64,000 nucleotides of DNA from Euonymus europaeus (lineage: Eukaryota; Streptophyta; Magnoliopsida; Celastrales; Celastraceae), in the NCBI GenBank assembly GCA_963580455.1, contig OY756962.1:27045001-27109000 (forward strand), written 5' to 3'. Numbering within the stretch: the stretch's first letter is position 1; every line of letters starts with the position of its first letter. Positions 12,393 to 23,998 of the stretch are shown piece by piece. The position numbers and the translations under genes were made by a program. A model generated the notes under the pieces. The model ran no database searches. It was not told where the DNA came from and saw only the letters and a program-made list of their open reading frames with translations.

Positions 12393-14295
12393 GCTTTATT
12401 TCACACTACTTTTCGAGCTCTACGATCCTGTAGTTTCGGATTTCGATTTCAGAACTCGTGGCTAGTAGGTATCGTTTCACCTAGTTAGCCGCGAAATGTG
12501 GTTTCTTTACGTAAACGGTTTTATGAATATCCGTTGACTCCGAGTTCTGAATTCGGTGATTTTTAGCTTGATTTCACACTAATTTTCGAGCTCTACGATC
12601 CTTGCATTTCGGATTTCGATTTCAGAACTCGTGGCTAGTAGGTCTCGTTTCACCTAGTTAGCCGCGAAATGTGGTTTCTTTACGTAAACGGTTTTATGAA
12701 TATCCGTTGACTCCGAGTTCTGAATTCGGTGATTTTTAGCTTGATTTCACACTACTTTTCGAGCTCTACAATCCTGGATTTTCGGATTTTGATTTCAGAA
12801 CTCGTGGCTAGTAGGTCTCGTTTCACCTAGTTTGCCGCGAAATGTGGTTTCTTTACGTAAACGGTTTTATGAATATCCGTTGACTCCGAGTTCTGAATTC
12901 GGTGATTTTTAGCTTGATTTCACACTATTTTTCGAGCTCTACGATCCTGGCATTTCTGATTTTGATTTCAGAACTCGTGGCTAGTTGGTATCGTTTCACC
13001 TAGTTAGCCGCGAAATGTGGTTTCTTTACGTAAACGGTTTTATGAATATCCGTTGACTCCGAGTTCTGAATTCGGTGATTTTTAGCTTGATTTCACACTA
13101 CTTTTCAAGCTCTACGATCTTAGGTTTTCGGATTTCGATTTCAGAACTCGTGGCTAGTAGGTCTCGTTTCACATAGTTAGCCGCGAAATGTGGTTTCTTT
13201 ACGTAAACGGTTTTATGAATATCCGTTGACTCCGAGTTCTGAATTCGGTGATTTTTAGCTTGATTTCACACTACTTTTCAAGCTCTACGATTATGGAGTT
13301 TCGGATTTTGATTTCAGAACTCGTGGCTAGTTGGTCTCGTTTCACCTAGTTAGGCGCGAAATGTGGTTTCTTTACGTAAACGGTTTTATGAATATTGGTT
13401 GACTCCGAGTTCTGAATTCGGTGATTTTTAGCTTGATTTCACACTATTTTTCGAGCTCTACGATCCTGGCATTTCTGATTTTGATTTCAGAACTCGTGGC
13501 TAGTTGGTCTCGTTTCACCTAGTTAGCCGCGAAATGTGGTTTCTTTACGTAAACGGTTTTATGAATATCCGTTGACTCCGAGTTCTGAATTCGGTGATTT
13601 TTAGCTTGATTTCACACTACTTTTCAAGCTCTACGATTATGGAGTTTCGGATTTTGATTTCAGAACTCGTGGCTAGTTGGTCTCGTTTCACCTAGTTAAC
13701 CGCGAAATGTGGTTTCTTTACGTAAACGGTTTTATGAATATTGGTTGACTCCGAGTTCTGAATTCGGTGATTTTTAGCTTGATTTCACACTACTTTTCGA
13801 GCTCTACAATCCTGGGTTTTCGGATTTCGATTTCAGAAATCGTGGCTAGTAGGTCTCGTTTCACCTATTTAGCCGCGAAATGTGGTTTCTTTACGTAAAC
13901 GGTTTTATGAATATCCGTTGACTCCGAGTTCTGAATTCGGTGATTTTTAGCTTGATTTCACACTACTTTTCGAGCTCTACGATCCTGGCGTTTCTGATTT
14001 TGATTTCAGAACTCGTGGCTTGTTGGTCTCGTTTCACCTAGTTAGCCGCAAAATGTGTTTTCTTTACGTAAACGGTTTTATGAATATCCGTTGACTCCGA
14101 GTTCTGAATTCGGTGATTTTTAGCTTGATTTCACACTACTTTTCGAGCTCTACAATCTTAGGTTTTCGGATTTTGATTTCAGAACTCGTGGCTAGTAGGT
14201 CTCGTTTCACCTAGTTAGCCGCGAAATGTGGTTTCTTTACGTAAACGGTTTTATGAATATCCGTTGACTCCGAGTTCTGAATTCGGTGATTTTTA
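12393..14295 (+). repeat. 11-monomer duplication, copy 1
   Basis: Matches 14296-16198 at 1903 bp (11 x 173). Shared marks are CCTGTAGTTTCGG (12427 and 14330) and GATCTTAGG (13117 and 15020). CTCGTTTCACATAG (13168) is private to this copy and CTCATTTCACATAG (14720) is private to the other. Confidence 0.75.
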
Positions 14296-16198
14296 GCTTT
14301 ATTTCACACTACTTTTCGAGCTCTACGATCCTGTAGTTTCGGATTTCGATTTCAGAACTCGTGGCTAGTAGGTATCGTTTCACCTAGTTAGCCGCGAAAT
14401 GTGGTTTCTTTACGTAAACGGTTTTATGAATATCCGTTGACTCCGAGTTCTGAATTCGGTGATTTTTAGCTTGATTTCACACTAATTTTCGAGCTCTACG
14501 ATCCTTGCATTTCGGATTTTGATTTCAGAACTCGTGGCTAGTAGGTCTCGTTTCACCTAGTTAGCCGCGAAATGTGGTTTCTTTACGTAAACGGTTTTAT
14601 GAATATCCGTTGACTCCGAGTTCTGAATTCGGTGATTTTTAGCTTGATTTCACACTACTTTTCGAGCTCTACAATCCTGGATTTTCGGATTTTGATTTCA
14701 GAACTCGTGGCTAGTAGGTCTCATTTCACATAGTTTGCCGCGAAATGTGGTTTCTTTACGTAAACGGTTTTATGAATATCCGTTGACTCCGAGTTCTGAA
14801 TTCGGTGATTTTTAGCTTGATTTCACACTATTTTTCGAGCTCTACGATCCTGGCATTTCTGATTTTGATTTCAGAACTCGTGGCTAGTTGGTATCGTTTC
14901 ACCTAGTTAGCCGCGAAATGTGGTTTCTTTACGTAAACGGTTTTATGAATATCCGTTGACTCCGAGTTCTGAATTCGGTGATTTTTAGCTTGATTTCACA
15001 CTACTTTTCAAGCTCTACGATCTTAGGTTTTCGGATTTCGATTTCAGAACTCGTGGCTAGTAGGTCTCGTTTCACCTAGTTAGCCGCGAAATGTGGTTTC
15101 TTTACGTAAACGGTTTTATGAATATCCGTTGACTCCGAGTTCTGAATTCGGTGATTTTTAGCTTGATTTCACACTACTTTTCAAGCTCTACGATTATGGA
15201 GTTTCGGATTTTGATTTCAGAACTCGTGGCTAGTTGGTCTCGTTTCACCTAGTTAGGCGCGAAATGTGGTTTCTTTACGTAAACGGTTTTATGAATATTG
15301 GTTGACTCCGAGTTCTGAATTCGGTGATTTTTAGCTTGATTTCACACTATTTTTCGAGCTCTACGATCCTGGCATTTCTGATTTTGATTTCAGAACTCGT
15401 GGCTAGTTGGTCTCGTTTCACCTAGTTAGCCGCGAAATGTGGTTTCTTTACGTAAACGGTTTTATGAATATCCGTTGACTCCGAGTTCTGAATTCGGTGA
15501 TTTTTAGCTTGATTTCACACTACTTTTCAAGCTCTACGATTATGGAGTTTCGGATTTTGATTTCAGAACTCGTGGCTAGTTGGTCTCGTTTCACCTAGTT
15601 AACCGCGAAATGTGGTTTCTTTACGTAAACGGTTTTATGAATATTGGTTGACTCCGAGTTCTGAATTCGGTGATTTTTAGCTTGATTTCACACTACTTTT
15701 CGAGCTCTACAATCCTGGGTTTTCGGATTTCGATTTCAGAAATCGTGGCTAGTAGGTCTCGTTTCACCTATTTAGCCGCGAAATGTGGTTTCTTTACGTA
15801 AACGGTTTTATGAATATCCGTTGACTCCGAGTTCTGAATTCGGTGATTTTTAGCTTGATTTCACACTACTTTTCGAGCTCTACGATCCTGGCGTTTCTGA
15901 TTTTGATTTCAGAACTCGTGGCTTGTTGGTCTCGTTTCACCTAGTTAGCCGCAAAATGTGTTTTCTTTACGTAAACGGTTTTATGAATATCCGTTGACTC
16001 CGAGTTCTGAATTCGGTGATTTTTAGCTTGATTTCACACTACTTTTCGAGCTCTACAATCTTAGGTTTTCGGATTTTGATTTCAGAACTCGTGGCTAGTA
16101 GGTCTCGTTTCACCTAGTTAGCCGCGAAATGTGGTTTCTTTACGTAAACGGTTTTATGAATATCCGTTGACTCCGAGTTCTGAATTCGGTGATTTTTA
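14296..16198 (+). repeat. 11-monomer duplication, copy 2
   Basis: Tandem copy of 12393-14295. Before it, this region is collinear with copy 1 of the 32-mer at offset 5536; after it the offset is 7439, a gain of exactly 11 monomers. Confidence 0.75.
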
Positions 16199-16274
16199 GC
16201 TTGATTTCACACTACTTTTCAAGCTCTACGATTATGGAGTTTCGGATTTTGATTTCAGAACACGTGGCTAGTTG
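15064..16274 (+). repeat. 7-monomer duplication, copy 1
   Basis: Matches the next 1211 bp at 7 x 173. Shared marks are TTAGGCGCG (15253 and 16464) and TTAACCGCG (15599 and 16810). It overlaps the second 11-monomer copy, so it arose after it or by an exchange spanning its end. Confidence 0.7.
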
Positions 16275-17485
16275 GTCTCGTTTCACCTAGTTAGCCGCGA
16301 AATGTGGTTTCTTTACGTAAACGGTTTTATGAATATCCGTTGACTCCGAGTTCTGAATTCGGTGATTTTTAGCTTGATTTCACACTACTTTTCAAGCTCT
16401 ACGATTATGGAGTTTCGGATTTTGATTTCAGAACTCGTGGCTAGTTGGTCTCGTTTCACCTAGTTAGGCGCGAAATGTGGTTTCTTTACGTAAACGGTTT
16501 TATGAATATTGGTTGACTCCGAGTTCTGAATTCGGTGATTTTTAGCTTGATTTCACACTATTTTTCGAGCTCTACGATCCTGGCATTTCTGATTTTGATT
16601 TCAGAACTCGTGGCTAGTTGGTCTCGTTTCACCTAGTTAGCCGCGAAATGTGGTTTCTTTACGTAAACGGTTTTATGAATATCCGTTGACTCCGAGTTCT
16701 GAATTCGGTGATTTTTAGCTTGATTTCACACTACTTTTCAAGCTCTACGATTATGGAGTTTCGGATTTTGATTTCAGAACTCGTGGCTAGTTGGTCTCGT
16801 TTCACCTAGTTAACCGCGAAATGTGGTTTCTTTACGTAAACGGTTTTATGAATATTGGTTGACTCCGAGTTCTGAATTCGGTGATTTTTAGCTTGATTTC
16901 ACACTACTTTTCGAGCTCTACAATCCTGGGTTTTCGGATTTCGATTTCAGAAATCGTGGCTAGTAGGTCTCGTTTCACCTATTTAGCCGCGAAATGTGGT
17001 TTCTTTACGTAAACGGTTTTATGAATATCCGTTGACTCCGAGTTCTGAATTCGGTGATTTTTAGCTTGATTTCACACTACTTTTCGAGCTCTACGATCCT
17101 GGCGTTTCTGATTTTGATTTCAGAACTCGTGGCTTGTTGGTCTCGTTTCACCTAGTTAGCCGCAAAATGTGTTTTCTTTACGTAAACGGTTTTATGAATA
17201 TCCGTTGACTCCGAGTTCTGAATTCGGTGATTTTTAGCTTGATTTCACACTACTTTTCGAGCTCTACAATCTTAGGTTTTCGGATTTTGATTTCAGAACT
17301 CGTGGCTAGTAGGTCTCGTTTCACCTAGTTAGCCGCGAAATGTGGTTTCTTTACGTAAACGGTTTTATGAATATCCGTTGACTCCGAGTTCTGAATTCGG
17401 TGATTTTTAGCTTGATTTCACACTACTTTTCAAGCTCTACGATTATGGAGTTTCGGATTTTGATTTCAGAACACGTGGCTAGTTG
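16275..17485 (+). repeat. 7-monomer duplication, copy 2
   Basis: Tandem copy of 15064-16274. The mark AACACGTGG occurs both just before this copy (16260) and at its end (17471), which brackets the unit. Confidence 0.7.
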
Positions 17486-17763
17486 GTCTCGTTTCACCTA
17501 GTTAGCCGCGAAATGTGGTTTCTTTACGTAAACGGTTTTATGAATATTGGTTGACTCCGAGTTCTGAATTCGGTGATTTTTAGCTTGATTTCACACTATT
17601 TTTCGAGCTCTACGATCCTGGCATTTCTGATTTTGATTTCAGAACTCGTGGCTAGTTGGTCTCGTTTAACCTAGTTAGCCGCGAAATGTGGTTTCTTTAC
17701 GTAAACGGTTTTATGAATATCCGTTGACTCCGAGTTCTGAATTCGGTGATTTTTAGCTTGATT

Positions 17764-18801
17764 TCACGCTACTTTTCAAGCTCTACGATTATGGAGTTTC
17801 GGATTTTGATTTCAGAACTCGTGGCTAGTTGGTCTCGTTTCACCTAGTTAGCCGCGAAATGTGGTTTCTTTACGTAAACGGTTTTATGAATATTGGTTGA
17901 CTCCGAGTTCTGAATTCGGTGATTTTTAGCTTGATTTCACACTACTTTTCGAGCTCTACAATCCTGGGTTTTCGGATTTCGATTTCAGAAATCGTGGCTA
18001 GTAGGTCTCGTTTCACCTATTTAGCCGCGAAATGTGGTTTCTTTACGTAAACGGTTTTATGAATATCCGTTGACTCCGAGTTCTGAATTCGGTGATTTTT
18101 AGCATGATTTCACACTACTTTTCGAGCTCTACGATCCTGGCGTTTCTGATTTTGATTTCAGAACTCGTGGCTTGTTGGTCTCGTTTCACCTAGTTAGCCG
18201 CGAAATGTGGTTTCTTTACGTAAACGGTTTTATGAATATCCGTTGACTCCGAGTTCTGAATTCGGTGATTTTTAGCTTGATTTCACACTACTTTTCAAGC
18301 TCTACGATTATGGAGTTTCGGATTTTGATTTCAGAACTCGTGGCTAGTTGGTCTCGTTTCACCTAGTTAGCCGCGAAATGTGGTTTCTTTACGTAAACGG
18401 TTTTATGAATATCCGTTGACTCCGAGTTCTGAATTCGGTGATTTTTAGCTTGATTTCACACTAATTTTCGAGCTCTACGATTATGGAGTTTCGGATTTTG
18501 ATTTCAGAATTCGTGGCTAGTTGGTCTCGTTTCACCTAGTTAGCCGCGAAATGTGGTTTCTTTACGTAAACGGTTTTATGAATATCCGTTGACTCCGAGT
18601 TCTGAATTCGGTGATTTTTAGCTTGATTTCACACTAATTTTCGAGCTCTACGATCCTGGCGTTTCTGATTTTGATTTCAGAACTCGTGGCTTGTTGGTCT
18701 CGTTTCACCTAGTTAGCCGCGAAATGTGGTTTCTTTACGTAAACGGTTTTATGAATATCCGTTGACTCCGAGTTCTGAATTCGGTGATTTTTAGTTTGAT
18801 T
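17764..18801 (+). repeat. 6-monomer duplication, copy 1
   Basis: Matches the next 1038 bp at 6 x 173. The rare mark CAGAATTCGTGG (18505) recurs at 19543, and TTCACGCT (17762) recurs at 18801. Confidence 0.75.
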
Positions 18802-19839
18802 TCACGCTATTTTTCGAGCTCTACGATTATGGAGTTTCGGATTTTGATTTCAGAACTCGTGGCTAGTTGGTCTCGTTTCACCTAGTTAGCCGCGAAATGT
18901 GGTTTCTTTACGTAAACGGTTTTATGAATATTGGTTGACTCCGAGTTCTGAATTCGGTGATTTTTAGCTTGATTTCACACTACTTTTCGAGCTCTACAAT
19001 CCTGGGTTTTCGGATTTCGATTTCAGAAATCGTGGCTAGTAGGTCTCGTTTCACCTATTTAGCCGCGAAATGTGGTTTCTTTACGTAAACGGTTTTATGA
19101 ATATCCGTTGACTCCGAGTTCTGAATTCGGTGATTTTTAGCTTGATTTCACACTACTTTTCGAGCTCTACGATCCTGGCGTTTCTGATTTTGATTTCAGA
19201 ACTCGTGGCTTGTTGGTCTCGTTTCACCTAGTTAGCCGCGAAATGTGGTTTCTTTACGTAAACGGTTTTATGAATATCCGTTGACTCCGAGTTCTGAATT
19301 CGGTGATTTTTAGCTTGATTTCACACTACTTTTCAAGCTCTACGATTATGGAGTTTCGGATTTTGATTTCAGAACTCGTGACTAGTTGGTCTCGTTTCAC
19401 CTAGTTAGCCGCGAAATGTGGTTTCTTTACGTAAACGGTTTTATGAATATCCGTTGACTCCGAGTTCTGAATTCGGTGATTTTTAGCTTGATTTCACACT
19501 AATTTTCGAGCTCTACGATTATGGAGTTTCGGATTTTGATTTCAGAATTCGTGGCTAGTTGGTCTCGTTTCACCTAGTTAGCCGCGAAATGTGGTTTCTT
19601 TACGTAAACGGTTTTATGAATATCCGTTGACTCCGAGTTCTGAATTCGGTGATTTTTAGCTTGATTTCACACTAATTTTCGAGCTCTACGATCCTGGCGT
19701 TTCTGATTTTGATTTCAGAACTCGTGGCTTGTTGGTCTCGTTTCACCTAGTTAGCCGCGAAATGTGGTTTCTTTACGTAAACGGTTTTATGAATATCCGT
19801 TGACTCCGAGTTCTGAATTCGGTGATTTTTAGCTTGATT
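18802..19839 (+). repeat. 6-monomer duplication, copy 2
   Basis: Tandem copy of 17764-18801. It begins in a mosaic monomer (TTCACGCT, then ATTTTTCGAG, then CGATTATGG) that joins two subtypes, consistent with the exchange point of the duplication. After 19839 the sequence is collinear with 10152 onward at 56 monomers. Confidence 0.75.
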
Positions 19840-20771
19840 TCACACTATTTTTCGAGCTCTACGATCCTGGCATTTCTGATTTTGATTTCAGAACTCGTGG
19901 CTAGTTGGTCTCGTTTCACCTAGTTAGCCGCGAAATGTGTTTTCTTTACGTAAACGGTTTTATGAATATCCGTTGACTCCGAGTTCTGAATTCGGTGATT
20001 TTTAGCTTGATTTCACACTACTTTTCGAGCTCTACAATTATGGAGTTTTGGATTTTGATTTCAGAACTCGTGACTAGTTGGTCTCGTTTCACCTAGTTAG
20101 CCGCGAAATGTGGTTTCTTTACGTAAACGGTTTTATGAATATTGGTTGACTCCGAGTTCTGAATTCGGTGATTTTTAGCTTGATTTCACACTACTTTTCG
20201 AGCTCTACAATCCTGGGTTTTCGGATTTCGATTTCAGAAATCGTGGCTAGTAGGTCTCGTTTCACCTATTTAGCCGCGAAATGTGGTTTCTTTACGTAAA
20301 CGGTTTTATGAATATCCGTTGACTCCGAGTTCTGAATTCGGTGATTTTTAGCTTGATTTCACACTAATTTTCGAGCTCTACGATCCTGGCGTTTCTGATT
20401 TTGATTTCAGAACTGGTGGCTTGTTGGTCTCGTTTCACCTAGTTAGCCGCAAAATGTGGTTTCTTTACGTAAACGGTTTTATGAATATCCGTTGACTCCG
20501 AGTTCTGAATTCGGTGATTTTTAGCTTGATTTCACACTACTTTTCAAGCTCTACGATTATGGAGTTTCGGATTTTGATTTCAGAACTCGTGGCTAGTTGG
20601 TCTCGTTTCACCTAGTTAGCCGCGAAATGTGGTTTCTTTACGTAAACGGTTTTATGAATATCCGTTGACTCCGAGTTCTGAATTCGGTGATTTTTAGCTT
20701 GATTTCACACTAATTTTCGAGCTCTACGATCCTTGCATTTCGGATTTCGTTTTCAGAACTCGTGGCTAGTA

Positions 20772-21303
20772 GGTCTCGTTTCACCTAGTTAGCCGCGAAA
20801 TGTGGTTTCTTTACGTAAACGGTTTTATGAATATCCGTTGACTCCGAGTTCTGAATTCGGTGATTTTTAGCTTGATTTCACACTACTTTTCGAGCTCTAC
20901 AATCCTGGGTTTTCGGATTTCGATTTCAGAACTCGTGGCTAGTAGGTCTCGTTTCACCTAGTTTGCCGCGAAATGTCGTTTCTTTACGTAAACGGTTTTA
21001 TGAATATCCGTTGACTCCGAGTTCTGAATTCGGTGATTTTTAGCTTGATTTCACACTATTTTTCGAGCTCTACGATCCTGGCATTTCTGATTTTGATTTC
21101 AGAACTCGTGGCTAGTTGGTATCGTTTCACCTAGTTAGCCGCGAAATGTGGCTTCTTTACGTAAACGGTTTTATGAATATCCGTTGACTCCGAGTTCTGA
21201 ATTCGGTGATTTTTAGCTTGATTTCACACTACTTTTCAAGCTCTACGATTATGGAGTTTCGGATTTTGATTTCAGAACTCGTGGCTAGTAGGTCTCGTTT
21301 CAC
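20772..21303 (+). repeat. AAATGTCGTTTC block, copy 1 of 3
   Basis: A block marked by GTTTGCCGCG with AAATGTCGTTTC (20971), and followed by GTGGCTTCTTTAC (21148). It recurs 14 monomers later (23194) and 32 monomers later (26308). The stretch 20417-21286 also matches 25953-26822 at 5536 bp, again 32 monomers. Confidence 0.65.
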
Positions 21304-23193
21304 CTAGTTAGCCGCGAAATGTGGTTTCTTTACGTAAACGGTTTTATGAATATCCGTTGACTCCGAGTTCTGAATTCGGTGATTTTTAGCTTGATTTCAC
21401 ACTACTTTTCAAGCTCTACGATTATGGAGTTTCGGATTTTGATTTCAGAACACGTAGCTAGTTGGTCTCGTTTCACCTAGTTAGCCGCGAAATGTGGTTT
21501 CTTTACGTAAACAGTTTTATGAATATTGGTTGACTCCGAGTTCTGAATTCGGTGATTTTTAGCTTGATTTCACACTATTTTTCGAGCTCTACGATCCTGG
21601 CATTTCTGATTTTGATTTCAGAACTCGTGGCTAGTTGGTCTCGTTTCACCTAGTTAGCCGCGAAATGTGGTTTCTTTACGTAAACGGTTTTATGAATATC
21701 CGTTGACTCCGAGTTCTGAATTCGGTGATTTTTAGCTTGATTTCACGCTACTTTTCAAGCTCTACGATTATGGAGTTTCGGATTTTGATTTCAGAACTCG
21801 TGGCTAGTTGGTCTCGTTTCACCTAGTTAGCCGCGAAATGTGGTTTCTTTACGTAAACGGTTTTATGAATATTGGTTGACTCCGAGTACTGAATTCGGTG
21901 ATTTTTAGCTTGATTTCACACTACTTTTCGAGCTCTACAATCCTGGGTTTTCGGATTTCGATTTCAGAAATCGTGGCTAGTAGGTCTCGTTTCACCTATT
22001 TAGCCGCGATATGTGGTTTCTTTACGTAAACGGTTTTATGAATATCCGTTGACTCCGAGTTCTGAATTCGGTAATTTTTAGCTTGATTTCACACTACTTT
22101 TCAAGCTCTACGATTATGGAGTTTCGGATTTTGATTTCAGAACTCGTGGCTAGTTGGTCTCGTTTCACCTAGTTAGCCGCGAAATGTGGTTTCTTTACGT
22201 AAACGGTTTTATGAATATTGGTTGACTCCGAGTTCTGAATTCGGTGATTTTTAGCTTGATTTCACACTATTTTTCGAGCTCTACGATCCTGGCATTTCTG
22301 ATTTTGATTTCAGAACTCGTGGCTAGTTGGTCTCGTTTCACCTAGTTAGCCGCAAAATGTGGTTTCTTTACGTAAACGGTTTTATGAATATCCGTTGACT
22401 CCGAGTTCTGAATTCGGTGATTTTTAGCTTGATTTCACACTACTTTTCAAGCTCTACGATTATGGAGTTTCGGATTTTGATTTCAGAACTCGTGGCTAGT
22501 TGGTCTCGTTTCACCTAGTTAGCCGCGAAATGTGGTTTCTTTACGTAAACGGTTTTATGAATATTGGTTGACTCCGAGTTCTGAATTCGGTGATTTTTAG
22601 CTTGATTTCACACTACTTTTCGAGCTCTACAATCCTGGGTTTTCGGATTTTGATTTCAGAAATCGTGGCTAGTAGGTCTCGTTTCACCTATTTAGCCGCG
22701 ATATGTGGTTTCTTTACGTAAACGGTTTTATGAATATCCGTTGACTCCGAGTTCTGAATTCGGTGATTTTTAGCTTGATTTCACACTACTTTTCGAGCTC
22801 TACGATCCTGGCGTTTCTGATTTTGATTTCAGAACTCGTGGCTTGTTGGTCTCGTTTCACCTAGTTAGCCGCGAAATGTGGTTTCTTTACGTAAACGGTT
22901 TTATGAATATCCGTTGACTCCGAGTTCTGAATTCGGTGATTTTTAGCTTGATTTCACACTACTTTTCGAGCTCTACAATCTTAGGTTTTCGGATTTCGAT
23001 TTCAGAACTCGTGGCTAGTAGGTCTCGTTTCACCTAGTTAGCCGCGAAATGTGGTTTCTTTACGTAAACGGTTTTATGAATATCCGTTGACTCCGAGTTC
23101 TGAATTCGGTGATTTTTAGCTTGATTTCACACTACTTTTCGAGCTCTACGATCCTGGCGTTTCTGATTTTGATTTCACAACTCGTGGCTAGTT

Positions 23194-23998
23194 GGTCTCG
23201 TTTCACCTAGTTAGCCGCGAAATGTGGTTTCTTTACGTAAACGGTTTTATGAATATCCGTTGACTCCGAGTTCTGAATTCGGTGATTTTTAGCTAGATTT
23301 CACACTACTTTTCGAGCTCTACAATCCTGGGTTTTCGGATTTCGATTTCAGAACTCGTGGCTAGTAGGTCTCGTTTCACCTAGTTTGCCGCGAAATGTCG
23401 TTTCTTTACGTAAACGGTTTTATGAATATCCGTTGACTCCGAGTTCTGAATTCGGTGATTTTTAGCTTGATTTCACACTATTTTTCGAGCTCTACGATCC
23501 TGGCATTTCTGATTTTGATTTCAGAACTCGTGGCTAGTTGGTATCGTTTCACCTAGTTAGCCGCGAAATGTGGCTTCTTTACGTAAACGGTTTTATGAAT
23601 ATCCGTTGACTCCGAGTTCTGAATTCGGTGATTTTTAGCTTGATTTCACACTACTTTTCAAGCTCTACGATTATGGAGTTTCGGATTTTGATTTCAGAAC
23701 TCGTGGCTAGTAGGTCTCGTTTCACCTATTTAGCCGCGAAATGTGGTTTCTTTACGTAAACGGTTTTATGAATATCCGTTGACTACGAGTTTTGAATTCG
23801 GTGATTTTTAGCTTGATTTCACACTAATTTTCGAGCTCTACAATCCTGGGTTTTCGGATTTCGATTTCAGAACTCGTGGCTAGTAGGTCTCGTTTCACCT
23901 ATTTAGCCGCGAAATGTGGTTTCTTTACGTAAACGGTTTTATGAATATCCGTTGACTCCGAGTTCTGAATTCGGTGATTTTTAGCTTGATTTCACACT
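23194..23998 (+). repeat. AAATGTCGTTTC block, copy 2 of 3
   Basis: Offset 2422 (14 x 173) from copy 1 and sharing its GTGGCTTCTTTAC mark (23570). Its right part has GACTACGAGTTTTG (23781), which is shared only with copy 3. Confidence 0.65.

Larger units (their letters stand above)
11159..20846 (+). repeat. 32-monomer HOR, copy 2, expanded to 56 monomers
   Basis: It starts as a copy of 5625-8760 at offset 5536, then the offset to copy 1 steps to 7439 (43 monomers), 8650 (50) and 9688 (56). These steps of 11, 7 and 6 monomers match three internal tandem duplications listed separately. Rare marks that fix the later offsets are AACACGTGG (8821, 16260, 17471), TTCACGCTAC (9112, 17762), CAATTATGG (10348, 20036) and TTCGTTTTCAG (11059, 20747). 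Confidence 0.75.
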
